A DNA stretch of 64,000 nucleotides from Schizochytrium sp. CCTCC M209059 (GCA_000818945.1 KN805430.1:72875-136874), one strand, 5' to 3'; positions 9,677 to 20,263 are shown, numbered from the stretch's first letter. The notes: generated by a model from the sequence alone, not told the origin. Program-made: numbers and translations.

Positions 9677-9999
9677 TCGCAGAGGGGGGGGGGCATCGAG
9701 ATCAGGGACCACGGGTACACACCTTAGGTGTGTACCACCTGTCGGGCGCGGGCGCGGCGAACTGGCTGACATCACATCACATCACATGATGACTTGGATG
9801 ATGCGTCAGTGAGTGAGAGAGAAAAAGAAACGAAAGACCTTGTCCATTTTTGTGGGAAGAGGAAAGGGAACGAATGAGGGAGACGCCTCGCAGAGATCTC
9901 GGCGCGCGCGCCAGGCGTGCAGATTGCAATCATCGCACTGGACCCAAGGCGAAGGAGCGACCCGCGAGCTGATCCTTGCCAGCACGAGCGAGCAGCATC
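9677..9999. other. upstream region of the NIPA-like gene
   Basis: About 320 bases with a G run (9686), an ACACCTTAGGTGTGT inverted repeat near 9718-9735 and (ACATC)n near 9770-9786. No convincing gene. The inverted repeat GTACACACCTTAGGTGTGTAC is a perfect or near-perfect palindrome of about 20 bases and could be a protein-binding site. Confidence 0.5.
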
Positions 10000-11376
10000 A
10001 TGGGGAACACGCTCACGTGTGACGCAAACAATACCTTGGGAATACTGAACACCGAGAATGGGTGGAACTGCACAGGAATAACAAGCACGACCGAAACGTC
10101 GCTCTGTAATTTTTCAGCATCATATGCGCTCTCAAACGGGACCATACTTGAGCTCGATACATGCTTCAAGTTCCGCGAACTGCAGCCGCCAGGCTTTGCG
10201 GTCTTACTCGCCACTGAAGATGAGATGGACGCATTCTGGTGCGCGACTGGACATCGACTCAATCAAGACAACGTATCGGGTATCTATAACATTGGAACTT
10301 GTACCTGCGTCGAGCCAGAGGCAAACAGCAACACGACAACATCCAGCAACGGCCAAGAGGAAAACGATAATGGCCGGCTGCTGGGAATTATGTTCAGCAT
10401 TCTATCCTCGTTTTGCACAACCTTTGGCACGATTCTGCAAAAATATGCACACATCGTCAACGATCGCAAAGAAAAAAAGGCACCCGAGATTGGCGGATTA
10501 CTCATTTCACCGTGGTGGCTCTTCGCGCTCTTTATCATGGTTTTGCTGCCATTGCCGTTTGACTTTGTCGCCTTTTCTCTGGCACCTCAATCTCTCCTCG
10601 TGCCTTTTGCAGGTATGACCATCTTGCTCAATGCAATTTTTGCGCCAATTCTTCTCCGCGAAAAGATTTCCAACATCGAAATTCTTGCGACCTCAATCAT
10701 TTTAATCGGTCTCGTCATCGCAACGGCAAGTGGTCCCAAGTCTGATGTGAGCCTCAATGCCTGCGAGTTGCTCGATCGCTACGATGACGCCGACTTTATC
10801 ACGCTCGTGGGAGTGCTCTTGTTCGCCTCGCTCGTGGCATTAAGCCTTATCCATACGAAATCCAAGGCCGTGTGGATTGTACGGGTGCGCCCTGTTCTTT
10901 ATGCCCTTTGCGCCGGTGCCTTTGGTGGCATCGGCAATGTCTTCTTCAAGGCGACAGGGGAGCTCGCCGAGGCCGGCATTTCTGAGGATGGACGCTCGCA
11001 GGGAGCCTGGGGCACAGTGCACCCATATTACCACATTGTTCTCATCATTGTCTTTGCCTTTCTACAAATAAGCCACATCAACCAAGGTCTCCGGCGCTAC
11101 AATGCTGTGCTCTTTCTACCCCTCTACAACACTGCCTACATTTTGCTCAGTGGCACAGTCGGCGCTGTTGTCTACCACGAGTTCGCAGACTTCACCGAGA
11201 CGCAGCGGCTCCTTTTCCCCGTCGGAATTATGCACACGCTGGCTGGCATTGGTCTCATGACCTTGAAGACACCTGGAGTCCCGACGAATGGCACCGTGAC
11301 GCCCCTCTCTGATGGGAACACTTTGGGTGCCCCCAGCAAGCCTACGCTGGAAAATAAAGCGGTTGCGACTTCATAG
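10000..11376 (+). CDS. NIPA-like magnesium transporter (DMT superfamily)
   Basis: 458 residues from ATG 10000 in one exon. The N-terminal ~120 residues have about eight cysteines and several N-glycosylation motifs and look like an extracytoplasmic domain. From about 125 there are nine hydrophobic helices, with NIPA/DUF803 hallmarks including LLGIMFSILSSFCTTFGTIL, SLLVPFAGMTILLNAIFAP, LREKIS and AGAFGGIGNVFFKATGEL. NIPA proteins transport Mg2+ at the plasma membrane or endosomes; this substrate is inherited from the family. The Cys-rich N-terminal domain is not usual for NIPA proteins, and I see no clear signal peptide before it. It converges with the next gene with only 49 bases between stops. 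Confidence 0.85.
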   Translation: MGNTLTCDANNTLGILNTENGWNCTGITSTTETSLCNFSASYALSNGTILELDTCFKFRELQPPGFAVLLATEDEMDAFWCATGHRLNQDNVSGIYNIGTCTCVEPEANSNTTTSSNGQEENDNGRLLGIMFSILSSFCTTFGTILQKYAHIVNDRKEKKAPEIGGLLISPWWLFALFIMVLLPLPFDFVAFSLAPQSLLVPFAGMTILLNAIFAPILLREKISNIEILATSIILIGLVIATASGPKSDVSLNACELLDRYDDADFITLVGVLLFASLVALSLIHTKSKAVWIVRVRPVLYALCAGAFGGIGNVFFKATGELAEAGISEDGRSQGAWGTVHPYYHIVLIIVFAFLQISHINQGLRRYNAVLFLPLYNTAYILLSGTVGAVVYHEFADFTETQRLLFPVGIMHTLAGIGLMTLKTPGVPTNGTVTPLSDGNTLGAPSKPTLENKAVATS

Positions 11377-11425
11377 CAAATCTTGTATCTCTTTCACGAT
11401 TCCATTACTTTGTGTTCATTGCTCT

Positions 11426-12298
11426 TTACAGCGAGTACCTCAATAGAGCAGTTGCGAATATCGCCGAGGCGACTGCCTTGGGTGATTTGTACCATGGAGT
11501 TTGCGTCGTCTCGACTTTTGTACTGCTAAAAAGGGATGTCCGCGTTGCTGAGCTCCAAGGCCATGAAGATGAGGAAGAGGACATGCCACGTTCGTGCTTT
11601 TGAGCTTCCTGCATACGTGCTTGGAAATCAAGCTGTGCCTGCGAGAGAGGCCGCAGATAACTTGAAAACTCAAAGTACATGTGTAGCCTTTGCTCTGCGT
11701 CCTCCAATGCATAGAATTGGCGCGACATGTTCGAAGTTTGCTCCTCATTAAGCTCTGAGTTCGCCAGAAGAACCTCCCATGCCTCGTCAATGTCTTCTGC
11801 CGAGTTGCTAGCATCACCATCGTCGAGATGTGTTTCTTGATTTCCGTGAGTGTTTCTCTTTTCTGTATCTTTCGAAGCTGCACAAGGCAAGGCGCTGCCC
11901 GTGGCTTCGAGCTCGGACTCAAGGTCTGAAATCAGAGCAAGCTGCTCCCGAAGGCTCGCGCTCGCCATCTGCTTTTGCATTGCTTTTGCGGCTCTGTCAC
12001 TCATACCCAACGCACGAACCAACTCAGCCGCATAAGTGTGCAGGTCAGCGTCCTCTTGCGTTTCCAAAGAACATGACTCTTGTGGATCGCTCTGCGACAT
12101 AGATGGTGCCTTTGTAGGCGTCAAACCAAAGTCAGGAACTCCACCTGGAGTTCCGTGACGTCTTCGTCTTCGCATTGACGTCTGAAATTCGCCCATGCTT
12201 TGGATGGGGGAAAGCCGATCGTTTGCGCCGATTTGCATTCCCTCTGAACGCATCATCGCACCGCTGCGTTCGTCTCGTCGCTGTTCTTGCGTCCCCAT
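11426..12298 (-). CDS. hypothetical protein, possible C-terminal membrane tail
   Basis: 290 residues in one exon from a clear ATG. Mostly polar and helical: a basic patch (RRRRRH, about 43-48), a Ser/Pro stretch, then helices rich in Gln, Glu and Ala (about 85-240). A Ser/Trp-rich region leads to a modestly hydrophobic end (SPKAVASAIFATALLRYSL), which could be a weak tail anchor. I do not recognise a family. Its reality is supported by the long frame, normal codon use and a position neatly filling the space between two good genes. Confidence 0.6.
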   Translation of the reverse strand: MGTQEQRRDERSGAMMRSEGMQIGANDRLSPIQSMGEFQTSMRRRRRHGTPGGVPDFGLTPTKAPSMSQSDPQESCSLETQEDADLHTYAAELVRALGMSDRAAKAMQKQMASASLREQLALISDLESELEATGSALPCAASKDTEKRNTHGNQETHLDDGDASNSAEDIDEAWEVLLANSELNEEQTSNMSRQFYALEDAEQRLHMYFEFSSYLRPLSQAQLDFQARMQEAQKHERGMSSSSSSWPWSSATRTSLFSSTKVETTQTPWYKSPKAVASAIFATALLRYSL

Positions 12299-12887
12299 GC
12301 TCGTATGTCTTGTTTGCTGTCAGGTTCTATTTCCATGTGCGATGTCAACTCGTTCCCGATGCAAGAGCCGTGTCTGCCAACTTGAATGCCAGTGCAGTGC
12401 GCAGCGACCCGTTAGTCCGGACTATCCCAAGAATAGGCCTGTTTTTAATTTCATTTTTATTTGTTGTTTCTCCTGAAAGGCACCCATGGAAGAATGGCCG
12501 GAACATTCAGGCTTGGCTACGGCGGAAGAAACTTTACTTTGAGTCTCTCTGCTCCCCTTCTTTGGTTTAAGTTTGTTTGCAAAAATATAGGGCACTCTGT
12601 GATTTTGGCTGAAACCCCGAATGCCGCCTTTATGGAGAAGACCTTGATCCGAGTCGCTAAACGGAAATTGCGCGTGCATTGGTCACAAGGATACGTAAGA
12701 CCTTGGCCTTTGAGAAAAAGCAAGCTCCAAGACGAGAAAAGAGAAATCAGAATAGGTATACGTATACAGTTCAAGAAGGAGGAGGAGATGGAGAAGAAGA
12801 TTGGCCTCGTGGACTCTTCCTCCATTCATCCATCCATTCATTCATTCATTCATTCACTCAGTCGTCTGCCACTTCGCGATGTTATGC
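12299..12887. other. intergenic region between two minus-strand genes
   Basis: About 590 bases. AT-rich compared with neighbouring genes, with a (CATT)n run at about 12823-12858 and a GTATACGTATAC palindrome near 12757. Forward open frames that cross it continue into the antisense of the PH-domain gene and are not convincing. Confidence 0.55.
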
Positions 12888-15641
12888 TCAAACCTCAACA
12901 CACCCAAAGGCAATGTCGCCGCGCATGCCCTCGACAGAACCCCTTGAGACGATGCCCAGGACGTGCGCGCGGATGGTCGAGATCCACCAGTCACAATCCA
13001 CGCTTGTATCGGCGAGTAGACAACATTCACCGGTTTCGCGAGACGAGATGCAAATTGCGCGCTGGATGTCGGGAAATACCTTTGCAGCCTTGTGCTCGAG
13101 CGTGGGTTTCCAGGCACGAACCGAGTCCTCCAGCAAGATGACTCGCAAAGACTTGTGCTTGCGCGGGTGCATGTACAAGTGAATTCCATCCGTACGCAGC
13201 ACAGCAAAGTAGCGCTTCAGGTGCAATGAGCTCTTTGTAGCAGCCTGACCCAGGCCCTCCATAACCGTGAGAAAGCCAGCAGCAAAGCGTTTGGGACGCA
13301 TCGAGACGTTGCCGCAATTTTGGCGGATGGCCTCTGCCCAGCGCGACATTTCGACATGCGAATCTGCAGAAAAAAGTACTGCAGGTCGACGCGGGTGCCA
13401 GATGTGGAATTCGTGCACAATGCAAGAGTTCTGCGCAATAGCTGCCGCGCGCGCGGCTTGCGCGTCCGTGGTGTGCTTTGCATGATGTTTCTGTCGTGGC
13501 GAGCCTGACACCACGCCGGTGGAACCCGTGAGGTGGGGACGGCGCACCACGCGAACCTCCGTGCCGTCAAGCGGAACCTTGCCGCATGGTTTTCGATCCC
13601 ACTCGTTGCGGAACAAGAGAAGCATGGGGCCACGAAGCTGGACAACTCGCGCCTTCCAGCTGCGAGAAGCGCTAATCACGAGGTTGCGGCGACGAAATTG
13701 CTTGACAAGAAGCTGGCCTGCGTGCTGGTCAAGGGGCGGTCTGGACACAATGAGCTCGCGTCCAGACCCGTGCGCGTCTTTGTTGAGCTCAACAATGCCA
13801 ACATCGATGGGCTTGTTCGGCCCACAGCTCGCATCAACGGTCGTGTACGCCCCCTTCCGTCGCCGACGCTTGACTTTGACAACATCAGAAGGAGATGTAA
13901 CCGGGTCTGTGCCGCTGCTGATGCTAAAGACACCGGGACTCTTGCACGAGTCCAACGCCGATCCAGTGCTTGGTTCCGAACTTGAGACTCCGTTTGCGTC
14001 ACCAAGATTGACGTCAACAGTCAGCCCCACACTCGTGCTTGCCTGTGTTTGTGTTTGTGCTTGTGCTTGAGCAAGCGCATATTCTTGCTCGCGCCTGCTT
14101 TGGACTTCGCGAAGCTCTTCGATGGTCGTGTCGAGATCCTCGCCACGAATGATGGCAAGAACGTTGGCCTGGCGCAGCTCCTCCTTCATGCGCTCGAGCT
14201 CGTCGCGAAGGATCGCGGCCTCGAGGGACGAAATGCCCTCGCAGTCTCCATCGCCAACGCCCGTTTCCATTTCTTCATGAATGGCAGCATTGTGCATCTC
14301 TGACCGAGCCTCAATAATCTGCTGAAACTCGGAGATATCCTGTTCCAAACTCGTGACTTTGCGCGCGCTTTGTTGCGTTTCCAGGGCATTTTGCTGGAGG
14401 GCTTTCTCGAGAGTGCGAATCTTTTGTTTGCTACGAGCGTTTTCCGCGCGCGCGGCACTCAACGTGGCCCGCAGACGCGAAACATTGCCCCGCTGCCGAT
14501 GCGTGGGTGTCTTGAAGCTTTCCTCGCTGTCGTCAAAAGGCACCTCGCCTTCCGAAAAGGTCCCATCGGAGTCATAATCTTGCTCATATTCCGAGTCAGA
14601 GTTGGCTTCGGCTTCGGCTTCAGCTTCGACGTGGTTGCCTTCTTTTCGCCCACGAGGACGTCGGCTGCCAGCGCTGCTGCTGCTAATGCTCCCCATGCGA
14701 AGAATCTGTCCAGTGCTTTCAGAGTTCTGCAGAGCCGTCTTGCGAAGATTACCCGTGCCAGGAGACAAGGAGAGAACGGCGATATCGCCGAGCGAGGCTC
14801 CCAGATTCTTGCGCACCGTGGTGGGGGGCGAGGGCGAGGGCACGACGGGTGAAACGAGTTCTGCGCGGCTCCTTTCGAGCTCGAGGGCTTCTGCTCGCAG
14901 TTTAGCAGCGTCGCGCTCGTCCATGAGTTCGCGAATTTGCGCCTCGAGCTTGGCGAAACTGGCGCCGTCACGAAGGGCCTCGCGATTGACAGTTTCGAGT
15001 TTCTGTGCGAGTCCCGTGGCGCGTTCCTCGAGCGCTTTGCATTCACCGCGATACTCTTCAAGCGCCTCTTGAGAAGAGTGGGCCTCTTTGCGGGCTGCCT
15101 CGAGTTCCGCATGGAGTGCGATGAGTTGTCCACGTTGTGCTTCGAGGCTTTCATCAAGCGCTCGATTCTCTTCGCGCGTGGCCTGCTCTTGCTTGAGCAG
15201 CTCCTGACCGATTTCTGCGGCGAGTTTGGCTTCGTGCTGCGCGGTCTCCAGTTCGCGCTTGAGACGGGCTACTTCGGCAACGAGTCGCAGCTCGCCGGAA
15301 CTGTCGCCCCTTTCTCTGGCATAAGCGCTGTTGCTTGCAAAGACTGCGTTTTCCTTGTCCTCGAAGCCGCGTGGACGGTTCCTCGATGTCTTGGGGCCGG
15401 CATTGGTGGCGCCGCCGCGTCCCGTAGGGTCGCCGTGATTGGTCTTGGACTCGGTCATGATGCCGGCCTCGGCCACCTGCTCGCCGCGTCCGCTCGGCTC
15501 TTCCTCCTCGTCGTCGCCGTCGTCGTGTCGCGCCGCGGAGAAGGCCTCGGGCTGCCTCGCGCCGCGCCCGTTCTCGCCCTCGTCGTCGCCGGTGCTGGCC
15601 GGCGACGCAAGCCCGAAGCTCGCGGACAGCGCGTGGAACAT
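12888..15641 (-). CDS. coiled-coil protein with two C-terminal PH domains
   Basis: 917 residues in one exon. Residues 1-110 are acidic and low complexity; about 120-265 and 395-540 are heptad-rich coiled coils with Glu, Ala, Leu and Arg. The C-terminal third carries two PH-type domains. The first (about 640-775) contains SWKARVVQLRGPMLLLFRNE and ends at EMSRWAEAIRQN. The second (about 785-905) contains HLKRYFAVLRTDGIHLYMHP and ends at CDWWISTIRAHV. The tryptophan in each last helix is the PH hallmark. Tandem PH domains usually bind phosphoinositides, so this is probably a peripheral membrane or trafficking adaptor. Partner unknown. A conserved-looking acidic run lies between the coiled coils. 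Confidence 0.8.
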   Translation of the reverse strand: MFHALSASFGLASPASTGDDEGENGRGARQPEAFSAARHDDGDDEEEEPSGRGEQVAEAGIMTESKTNHGDPTGRGGATNAGPKTSRNRPRGFEDKENAVFASNSAYARERGDSSGELRLVAEVARLKRELETAQHEAKLAAEIGQELLKQEQATREENRALDESLEAQRGQLIALHAELEAARKEAHSSQEALEEYRGECKALEERATGLAQKLETVNREALRDGASFAKLEAQIRELMDERDAAKLRAEALELERSRAELVSPVVPSPSPPTTVRKNLGASLGDIAVLSLSPGTGNLRKTALQNSESTGQILRMGSISSSSAGSRRPRGRKEGNHVEAEAEAEANSDSEYEQDYDSDGTFSEGEVPFDDSEESFKTPTHRQRGNVSRLRATLSAARAENARSKQKIRTLEKALQQNALETQQSARKVTSLEQDISEFQQIIEARSEMHNAAIHEEMETGVGDGDCEGISSLEAAILRDELERMKEELRQANVLAIIRGEDLDTTIEELREVQSRREQEYALAQAQAQTQTQASTSVGLTVDVNLGDANGVSSSEPSTGSALDSCKSPGVFSISSGTDPVTSPSDVVKVKRRRRKGAYTTVDASCGPNKPIDVGIVELNKDAHGSGRELIVSRPPLDQHAGQLLVKQFRRRNLVISASRSWKARVVQLRGPMLLLFRNEWDRKPCGKVPLDGTEVRVVRRPHLTGSTGVVSGSPRQKHHAKHTTDAQAARAAAIAQNSCIVHEFHIWHPRRPAVLFSADSHVEMSRWAEAIRQNCGNVSMRPKRFAAGFLTVMEGLGQAATKSSLHLKRYFAVLRTDGIHLYMHPRKHKSLRVILLEDSVRAWKPTLEHKAAKVFPDIQRAICISSRETGECCLLADTSVDCDWWISTIRAHVLGIVSRGSVEGMRGDIAFGCVEV

Positions 15642-16232
15642 GGTCGGCTGGCCGCCGGGCCCGGGTTCGCTTTTTCTTGCGACGCCGCTGCGTCCAAGCC
15701 GCCGCGCGCGCAGGGCGGCCGGCGCCTCCGGGGCCGGGTTCGCTTTCCCGCGCGCGGACAGGCTGGCGCAGCGCGGGCCAGGGCGCCGCGTCTCTCCGTT
15801 CTGCGGCGGCGGCGGGGTCCGTGCCGGCCGGGGTCTGTCAGTTGCAGCTTTGTTTTGCTTATCTGCCCTGCTGGGGATCGCGCTCGGCGTCTGGGTGGGT
15901 GGGGATGGAGGGATCGACGAGTCGGGACGCGCGCCTCGCCTGCCTCAGCGCGGCCGCAGAAGCACCGCGCGCGCGCGCTAGAGCGGGCGAGCTTGCGAGC
16001 GAGGAAGGGCGCCGGATGCGCTGCCGCGCGAGCTTGCGAGCGAGCGGGCGAGCGGGCGAGACGGACGAGCTCCACCGCGACGTTTCAAACCCGCGGAACC
16101 TGGGCTTGCTTCTTGCTCGCTTGCTTGCGGGCTTGGCTTCTTCTTCGCCCGGTCTCGCTCGGCTCGGGGGCGAAGCCTTCAGCTTGGCTTCGCTCGCGAC
16201 CCCGTACGCCCGCCCGCCCGCCCGCCGGGCCT

Positions 16233-16263
<31 letters not shown>

Positions 16264-16920
16264 ACCGCGATGGTCCTGCGGCTGCTGTTCTGCCCGGCTG
16301 GTCCTGGAATTCCCGCTCTGCGACCCTGGAATCCCCAGCGCGCAGGGACTGCGAGCGTAGCTACGAGTACCTTGCTTGCTACTTACTTTGTTGTAGCTGC
16401 CAGCTAGGTTTGCCCCGCCCCGCCCCGCCTCGCCTCGCCTCGCCTCGCCTCGCTCGGCTTGCGCGGGAGCAGACCGGCGCTCGCGCCGCGCCGCGCGGGA
16501 AACGGCGGGCCCGCTGCACAGCATCCGGACACGAAACTTCTTCTATGCGCGGCGGAGAAAGAGCAGCCGGAGCTCGGCCTCTCGAAACGGCACGGGCGGT
16601 GATGGTTATCTGGCTGGCGCGTTTCATTATAATAGTACGATAATACCCTTGCCTACTACGTATACGTACGTACTACATCCCTGTGCGTGTTATACAGCTT
16701 GAAAGACAGGCCGACGAGACGAGGCAACTTGCAAACGACCACCGTTAGCGGCACGGCAGCTGCAGCTGCCCGGTGATGGCTGTTGTCAAATGGGTGTCAA
16801 TCGATCAGTCCCGCCCGCGTCGACGTCCACGATAACCATTTCCTAAAAGAGGAGCTCTGCGGCAGCGTTGGAGGAAGCAGACCGCGAGATCTTCTTCGAC
16901 TGGGGCTTGCTTGCAGTTGC

Positions 16921-16974
<54 letters not shown>

Positions 16975-17418
16975 GCGTATACTCAAATGCCAAGGGAGAT
17001 GGATGATAGATAGTACATCGAACGAACTTTGTCTTTTGGCGGTCGTTGATTGGTGGGGAGGGGAATCGATGCAACAACCGCCAGCCAAATTCTAGATCCT
17101 CAAATTAATTTGACCACGCGAGTTCAATCTTTCAATCTTTCAATCCACAATAGGCCTAGTCCTCGACAGTGAGCTTTCTTCCCGTTTGCTAGCGTCATCG
17201 TGCCGCAGCTGCAGCTGCCATGGCTGCTGGTGCTGGTCCTGGTGGTGCACGCCGCTGATCGTCGGCCGCGAGTCAGCGACCACGAAACCGCCAACGTCTT
17301 CAACCGTCGCACCGTTTCAGGATCGCGATGCTCGAATGCTCGATTTGCAAATCAAAACAAATCAGGCTCGCTGAAGCGGGGTTGACGCGCAGCAGCAAGG
17401 CTTAGGGCGCGAGGAGAG
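15642..17418. other. 1.8-kb divergent intergenic region
   Basis: Separates the PH-domain gene (-) from SFT2 (+). It holds very GC-rich DNA to about 16600, then more AT-rich DNA. Simple repeats include (CGTCGT)n near 16230-16258 and (CCTCG)n at 16413-16453. TAGGCCTA occurs at 17151. Open frames on both strands are Ala/Arg/Ser-rich with no domain. No gene supported. Confidence 0.6.
16921..16972. repeat. (CTTG)n tetranucleotide microsatellite
   Basis: Thirteen uninterrupted GCTT units. The translated frames give Leu-Ala-Cys-Leu or Lys-Gln-Ala-Ser repeats, which create artificial open frames on both strands. Confidence 0.9.
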
Positions 17419-18054
17419 ATGTTGCCTAGCACGCAGTCCGAGGGCGTACCGCCGCCGGCGGCGCCTGCGCCCGCCGCACAAGGAGCAGGTGGCAGCATTC
17501 GCGCGAACCTGAGCAACAGCTTTAACTCGAGAGTCGGCCAGATGAGAGACGCCACCGCAGGTGTACGCAGCGTCGTGGGCTTGCAGACGCAGCAGGAAAG
17601 AAACGAGTCCTGCTTCCCCGATCTCAGCTACCAGACGCGCCTTTATGGCGTGCTTATTTGCTTCCTCGTAGGCATGGCCTTTTCCTTCCTCTCCACACTG
17701 CTTTTGATCTCGGCCAACTACACTGGTTTCGCGATTGTGTACACGGCAGGCAACCTGCTCGCCATCTTCAGTTCCGTCTTCATGATGGGCCCGCGTCGCC
17801 AGTGCTCCCTCATGTGGCGCGAATCGCGCGCCATCGCGTCGGGCATCTACCTTCTGGCCATGATTGCCACCTTGCTGGTCGCCTTTCTGGCCAAGCATCC
17901 AGCTGTGCCGTGCGTCGTCCTCATCATTATCCAGTTCCTCGCAGCAGCGTGGTACACGATCAGCTTCATTCCGTTCGCACGTCAAGCCATCAAGTCGGCC
18001 CTTGGCATCTCAAGCGGCAACGGGGCCGCTGCGACCGCAGGCATTGGCGTCTAA
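17419..18054 (+). CDS. SFT2: SFT2-family Golgi vesicle transport protein
   Basis: 211 residues in one exon. A polar Pro/Ala-rich N-terminus is followed by four hydrophobic helices between about 75 and 190. SFT2 hallmarks are CFPDLSYQTRLYG before helix 1, YTAGNLLAIFSSVFMMGPRRQ after helix 2, and the end motif WYTISFIPFARQAI. SFT2/SFT2D proteins act in endosome/ER to Golgi membrane fusion and cycle in Golgi membranes. Length matches the family. It converges with DRC4, with about 100 bases between the stops. Confidence 0.95.
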   Translation: MLPSTQSEGVPPPAAPAPAAQGAGGSIRANLSNSFNSRVGQMRDATAGVRSVVGLQTQQERNESCFPDLSYQTRLYGVLICFLVGMAFSFLSTLLLISANYTGFAIVYTAGNLLAIFSSVFMMGPRRQCSLMWRESRAIASGIYLLAMIATLLVAFLAKHPAVPCVVLIIIQFLAAAWYTISFIPFARQAIKSALGISSGNGAAATAGIGV

Positions 18055-18155
18055 ACTGAACACCTTTCGCTGCGAGAGACGTCACAAAACGCAGAGCAGA
18101 CAACAGCATACGAAAAAAGAAAAAGAAAAAAAACTGATAACATACCAGGTAGTTT

Positions 18156-19568
18156 TTATGCCAAGAGACCTGCAGGTACTGTACTGGTTTGCGTGGAGAG
18201 GAGCTTGGCGAGCGTCGCGTCCTCTTCGGGAATACCAAATTCGCGCAGCTTTTCCGTGAGCGTGCGCACCGTGTCGTTGTGGGTCTTTTGCACGAGCGCT
18301 AGATAGTTCTCCATGCTTTCAATGGAAGAATCCCGTTCATCAATGACGCGATCGAGCTCCTGTGTCACCCGCTGCAGCGTGACCGGGTCAACGTTGGCGC
18401 AGAGAGATCGGATTTGCTGTAATCTTTCCTCTTGCGTGTGGCGCATCTGGCCCAGACGCTGCTCCAGCAAAACGTTTTTGAACTCTGCCTTGCGCTGCAC
18501 GTCGCTAATGGTCTCTTCAAAGGTATCATAAATTTTGTCGCGCTCGAACTCGGTAGAGCGGAACCGTGTCTCGAGATCCTTGTGCTGCGCGCTCTGTTGC
18601 GTCAAGTCCTGCTTGAGGCGCTTCAGACGCGCAGTAGCGTATTTAAGACTGGTCTTATCCTTTTCAAAGTCCTTGAGCTTGTGTCGCAGCTCGGCCACCT
18701 CTTTGACAGCGACGGCGAGAGGTTCGCTCAGCCGCTTGTTCTCTTGCGCAATCTCATACATGAGCTTCTGATTGGCGGTGGCTTTTTTCCGCATTTCGGA
18801 GACTTCTTCCTTGAGCGATCGAATTAGCTTCAGATTGTCGTGCGTAATGTCGTTGTAGTATGTCTTGATTTGATGGAATGCCTTGTCGTGGTTCTTCATG
18901 AGATCGTTAATGTGCGAGTTCTTGCGTTCCTCGATCTCGTGAATCTCAACCTTGCGTCGCAACTCGAGCTCTTGCCTAAGATCCTCCAGGTTGTCCTCGT
19001 ACTTTTTCCGCAGCGTCTCGAGGTTCTCCTCAAAGGTTTCGTCCAGCTTGCTCAGGTTCTTTTTGTGGGTATCCTGCATTTGGCGCACGGTCTCGCCATT
19101 TTCGAGCTGCACTTCAAGAAGTTCCATTTTGAGCGACTTTTTCCCGTCTTTGAGGCCGTCGACGCGTCCTTCGTGACCGAGTCGCTCCTCTTCCTCCTGA
19201 GCATCGCCCTCCGCGGCGCTCTGCTTCATGTTGTTCTTGTGCTCATACTCGAGGTGTTTGACTTTTTGCGCGTACACGCGCACCTCGACGCGGTGGTTTT
19301 CCTCGAGTTGCTCCATTTCCTTTTCTTTTGTCATGATGTCGAGCTCGCATTGCTGCACCTCTTTGCGCGAAATGTCGTAAAACGTCTGGATGGTGTCGCG
19401 TTCAACTTGGACATAGTTTCTGTCTGCACGGGCCTTTTCCAGCTGCTTGTCGAGCTCCTCGATTGCCTTGCGCAGGTCCTCCTCAGGCATCTCATCGAAC
19501 TCCGAAGGCTCCTCTGGGGGTGCCTCGTCCTTGCCGCCCTTCTTGCCCTTCTTCGCTTTCTTGCCCAT
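18156..19568 (-). CDS. DRC4: dynein regulatory complex subunit 4 (GAS8/PF2/trypanin)
   Basis: 470 residues in one exon, almost entirely coiled coil after a Lys/Gly-rich start (MGKKAKKGKKGGK). Family landmarks include YVQVERDTIQTFYDISRKE near 50-70, the central KNSHINDLMKNHDKAF, and DVQRKAEFKNVLLEQRL near 370. Length agrees with the family (about 450-480). DRC4 is part of the nexin-dynein regulatory complex linking axonemal doublets and controlling ciliary beating. Its presence shows the organism has motile flagella at some stage. The antisense strand is open for more than 300 codons but encodes a Leu/Val/Phe-rich shadow of the coiled-coil codons. Confidence 0.96.
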   Translation of the reverse strand: MGKKAKKGKKGGKDEAPPEEPSEFDEMPEEDLRKAIEELDKQLEKARADRNYVQVERDTIQTFYDISRKEVQQCELDIMTKEKEMEQLEENHRVEVRVYAQKVKHLEYEHKNNMKQSAAEGDAQEEEERLGHEGRVDGLKDGKKSLKMELLEVQLENGETVRQMQDTHKKNLSKLDETFEENLETLRKKYEDNLEDLRQELELRRKVEIHEIEERKNSHINDLMKNHDKAFHQIKTYYNDITHDNLKLIRSLKEEVSEMRKKATANQKLMYEIAQENKRLSEPLAVAVKEVAELRHKLKDFEKDKTSLKYATARLKRLKQDLTQQSAQHKDLETRFRSTEFERDKIYDTFEETISDVQRKAEFKNVLLEQRLGQMRHTQEERLQQIRSLCANVDPVTLQRVTQELDRVIDERDSSIESMENYLALVQKTHNDTVRTLTEKLREFGIPEEDATLAKLLSTQTSTVPAGLLA

Positions 19569-20263
19569 GGTGCTTCGACCGCGAGTGTTCGCGCAGGTCC
19601 GTGCGATGTCTGCGGCCTTGCCGCCTCGCCGCCCGGCGCCGCCAGCGCCGCCTGTGCCTGCCGCTCGCTACAGTTGCTTACTGTGTTGCCTGCTCAACCT
19701 CCCTGGCTAACATTGTTGGCGCAAGACGCGCCGCGCCACCTCGAAGTGCTCGCTCGAAGAGCCGTTTATCCGTTGAGAAAAAAAATACATCGAAGTTCAA
19801 GTTATTAATTAAGCCGGTGACTTGGTGTTTCTTTCTAGGCCTACAAACTTTATGAGATCCCGATCACTCTATCAATCAAACGTGCCATAGTACAGGATGA
19901 TAAAGAGGAAGTAATGACTGTTGGCTGTGTCAGTATGGCACAGCCAGCAGCTGGTTTTTGCTAACACAGAGATAGATGGCGGAACCGAAGGATTGGGACT
20001 CTTTGTCTCAGGAACAGTCTGCACGTGAAAAACTTGGGAGTACATTTGCGAAATACGAGAAAAGTCAGAGAACTAGTAAAAATGATTCTATTCACATCAG
20101 ATCCTTGCGCGAGGAGAATTCTTGCACTATTCGGGTCCTCACGAACAACGAAATCAGCGAGGCGACAACCAACTGCCTTTCTATGATCTCACTCTGCGCT
20201 ACACGACTTCGAGCATGCTCCAAAGACCAACTTTTGATTTCGTCTCTCGTACAACCAGGAAGC
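19569..20263. other. intergenic region upstream of DRC4
   Basis: About 700 bases that include the DRC4 promoter and the downstream end of the DGAT2-type gene. TAGGCCTA is at 19836. One small forward frame starts at 19976 (listed separately). Otherwise nothing recognised. Confidence 0.5.

Noticed and set aside
14937..16643. 568-codon plus-strand frame over the PH-gene 5' end and the intergenic region
   Set aside because: First third is antisense to the coiled-coil gene; the rest is Arg/Ala/Ser low complexity in very GC-rich DNA, where stops are rare.
18840..19808. 322-codon plus-strand frame opposite DRC4, Leu/Val/Phe-rich, looks like a membrane protein
   Set aside because: The hydrophobicity comes from reading Lys/Glu coiled-coil codons backwards. 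DRC4 is clearly the real gene.
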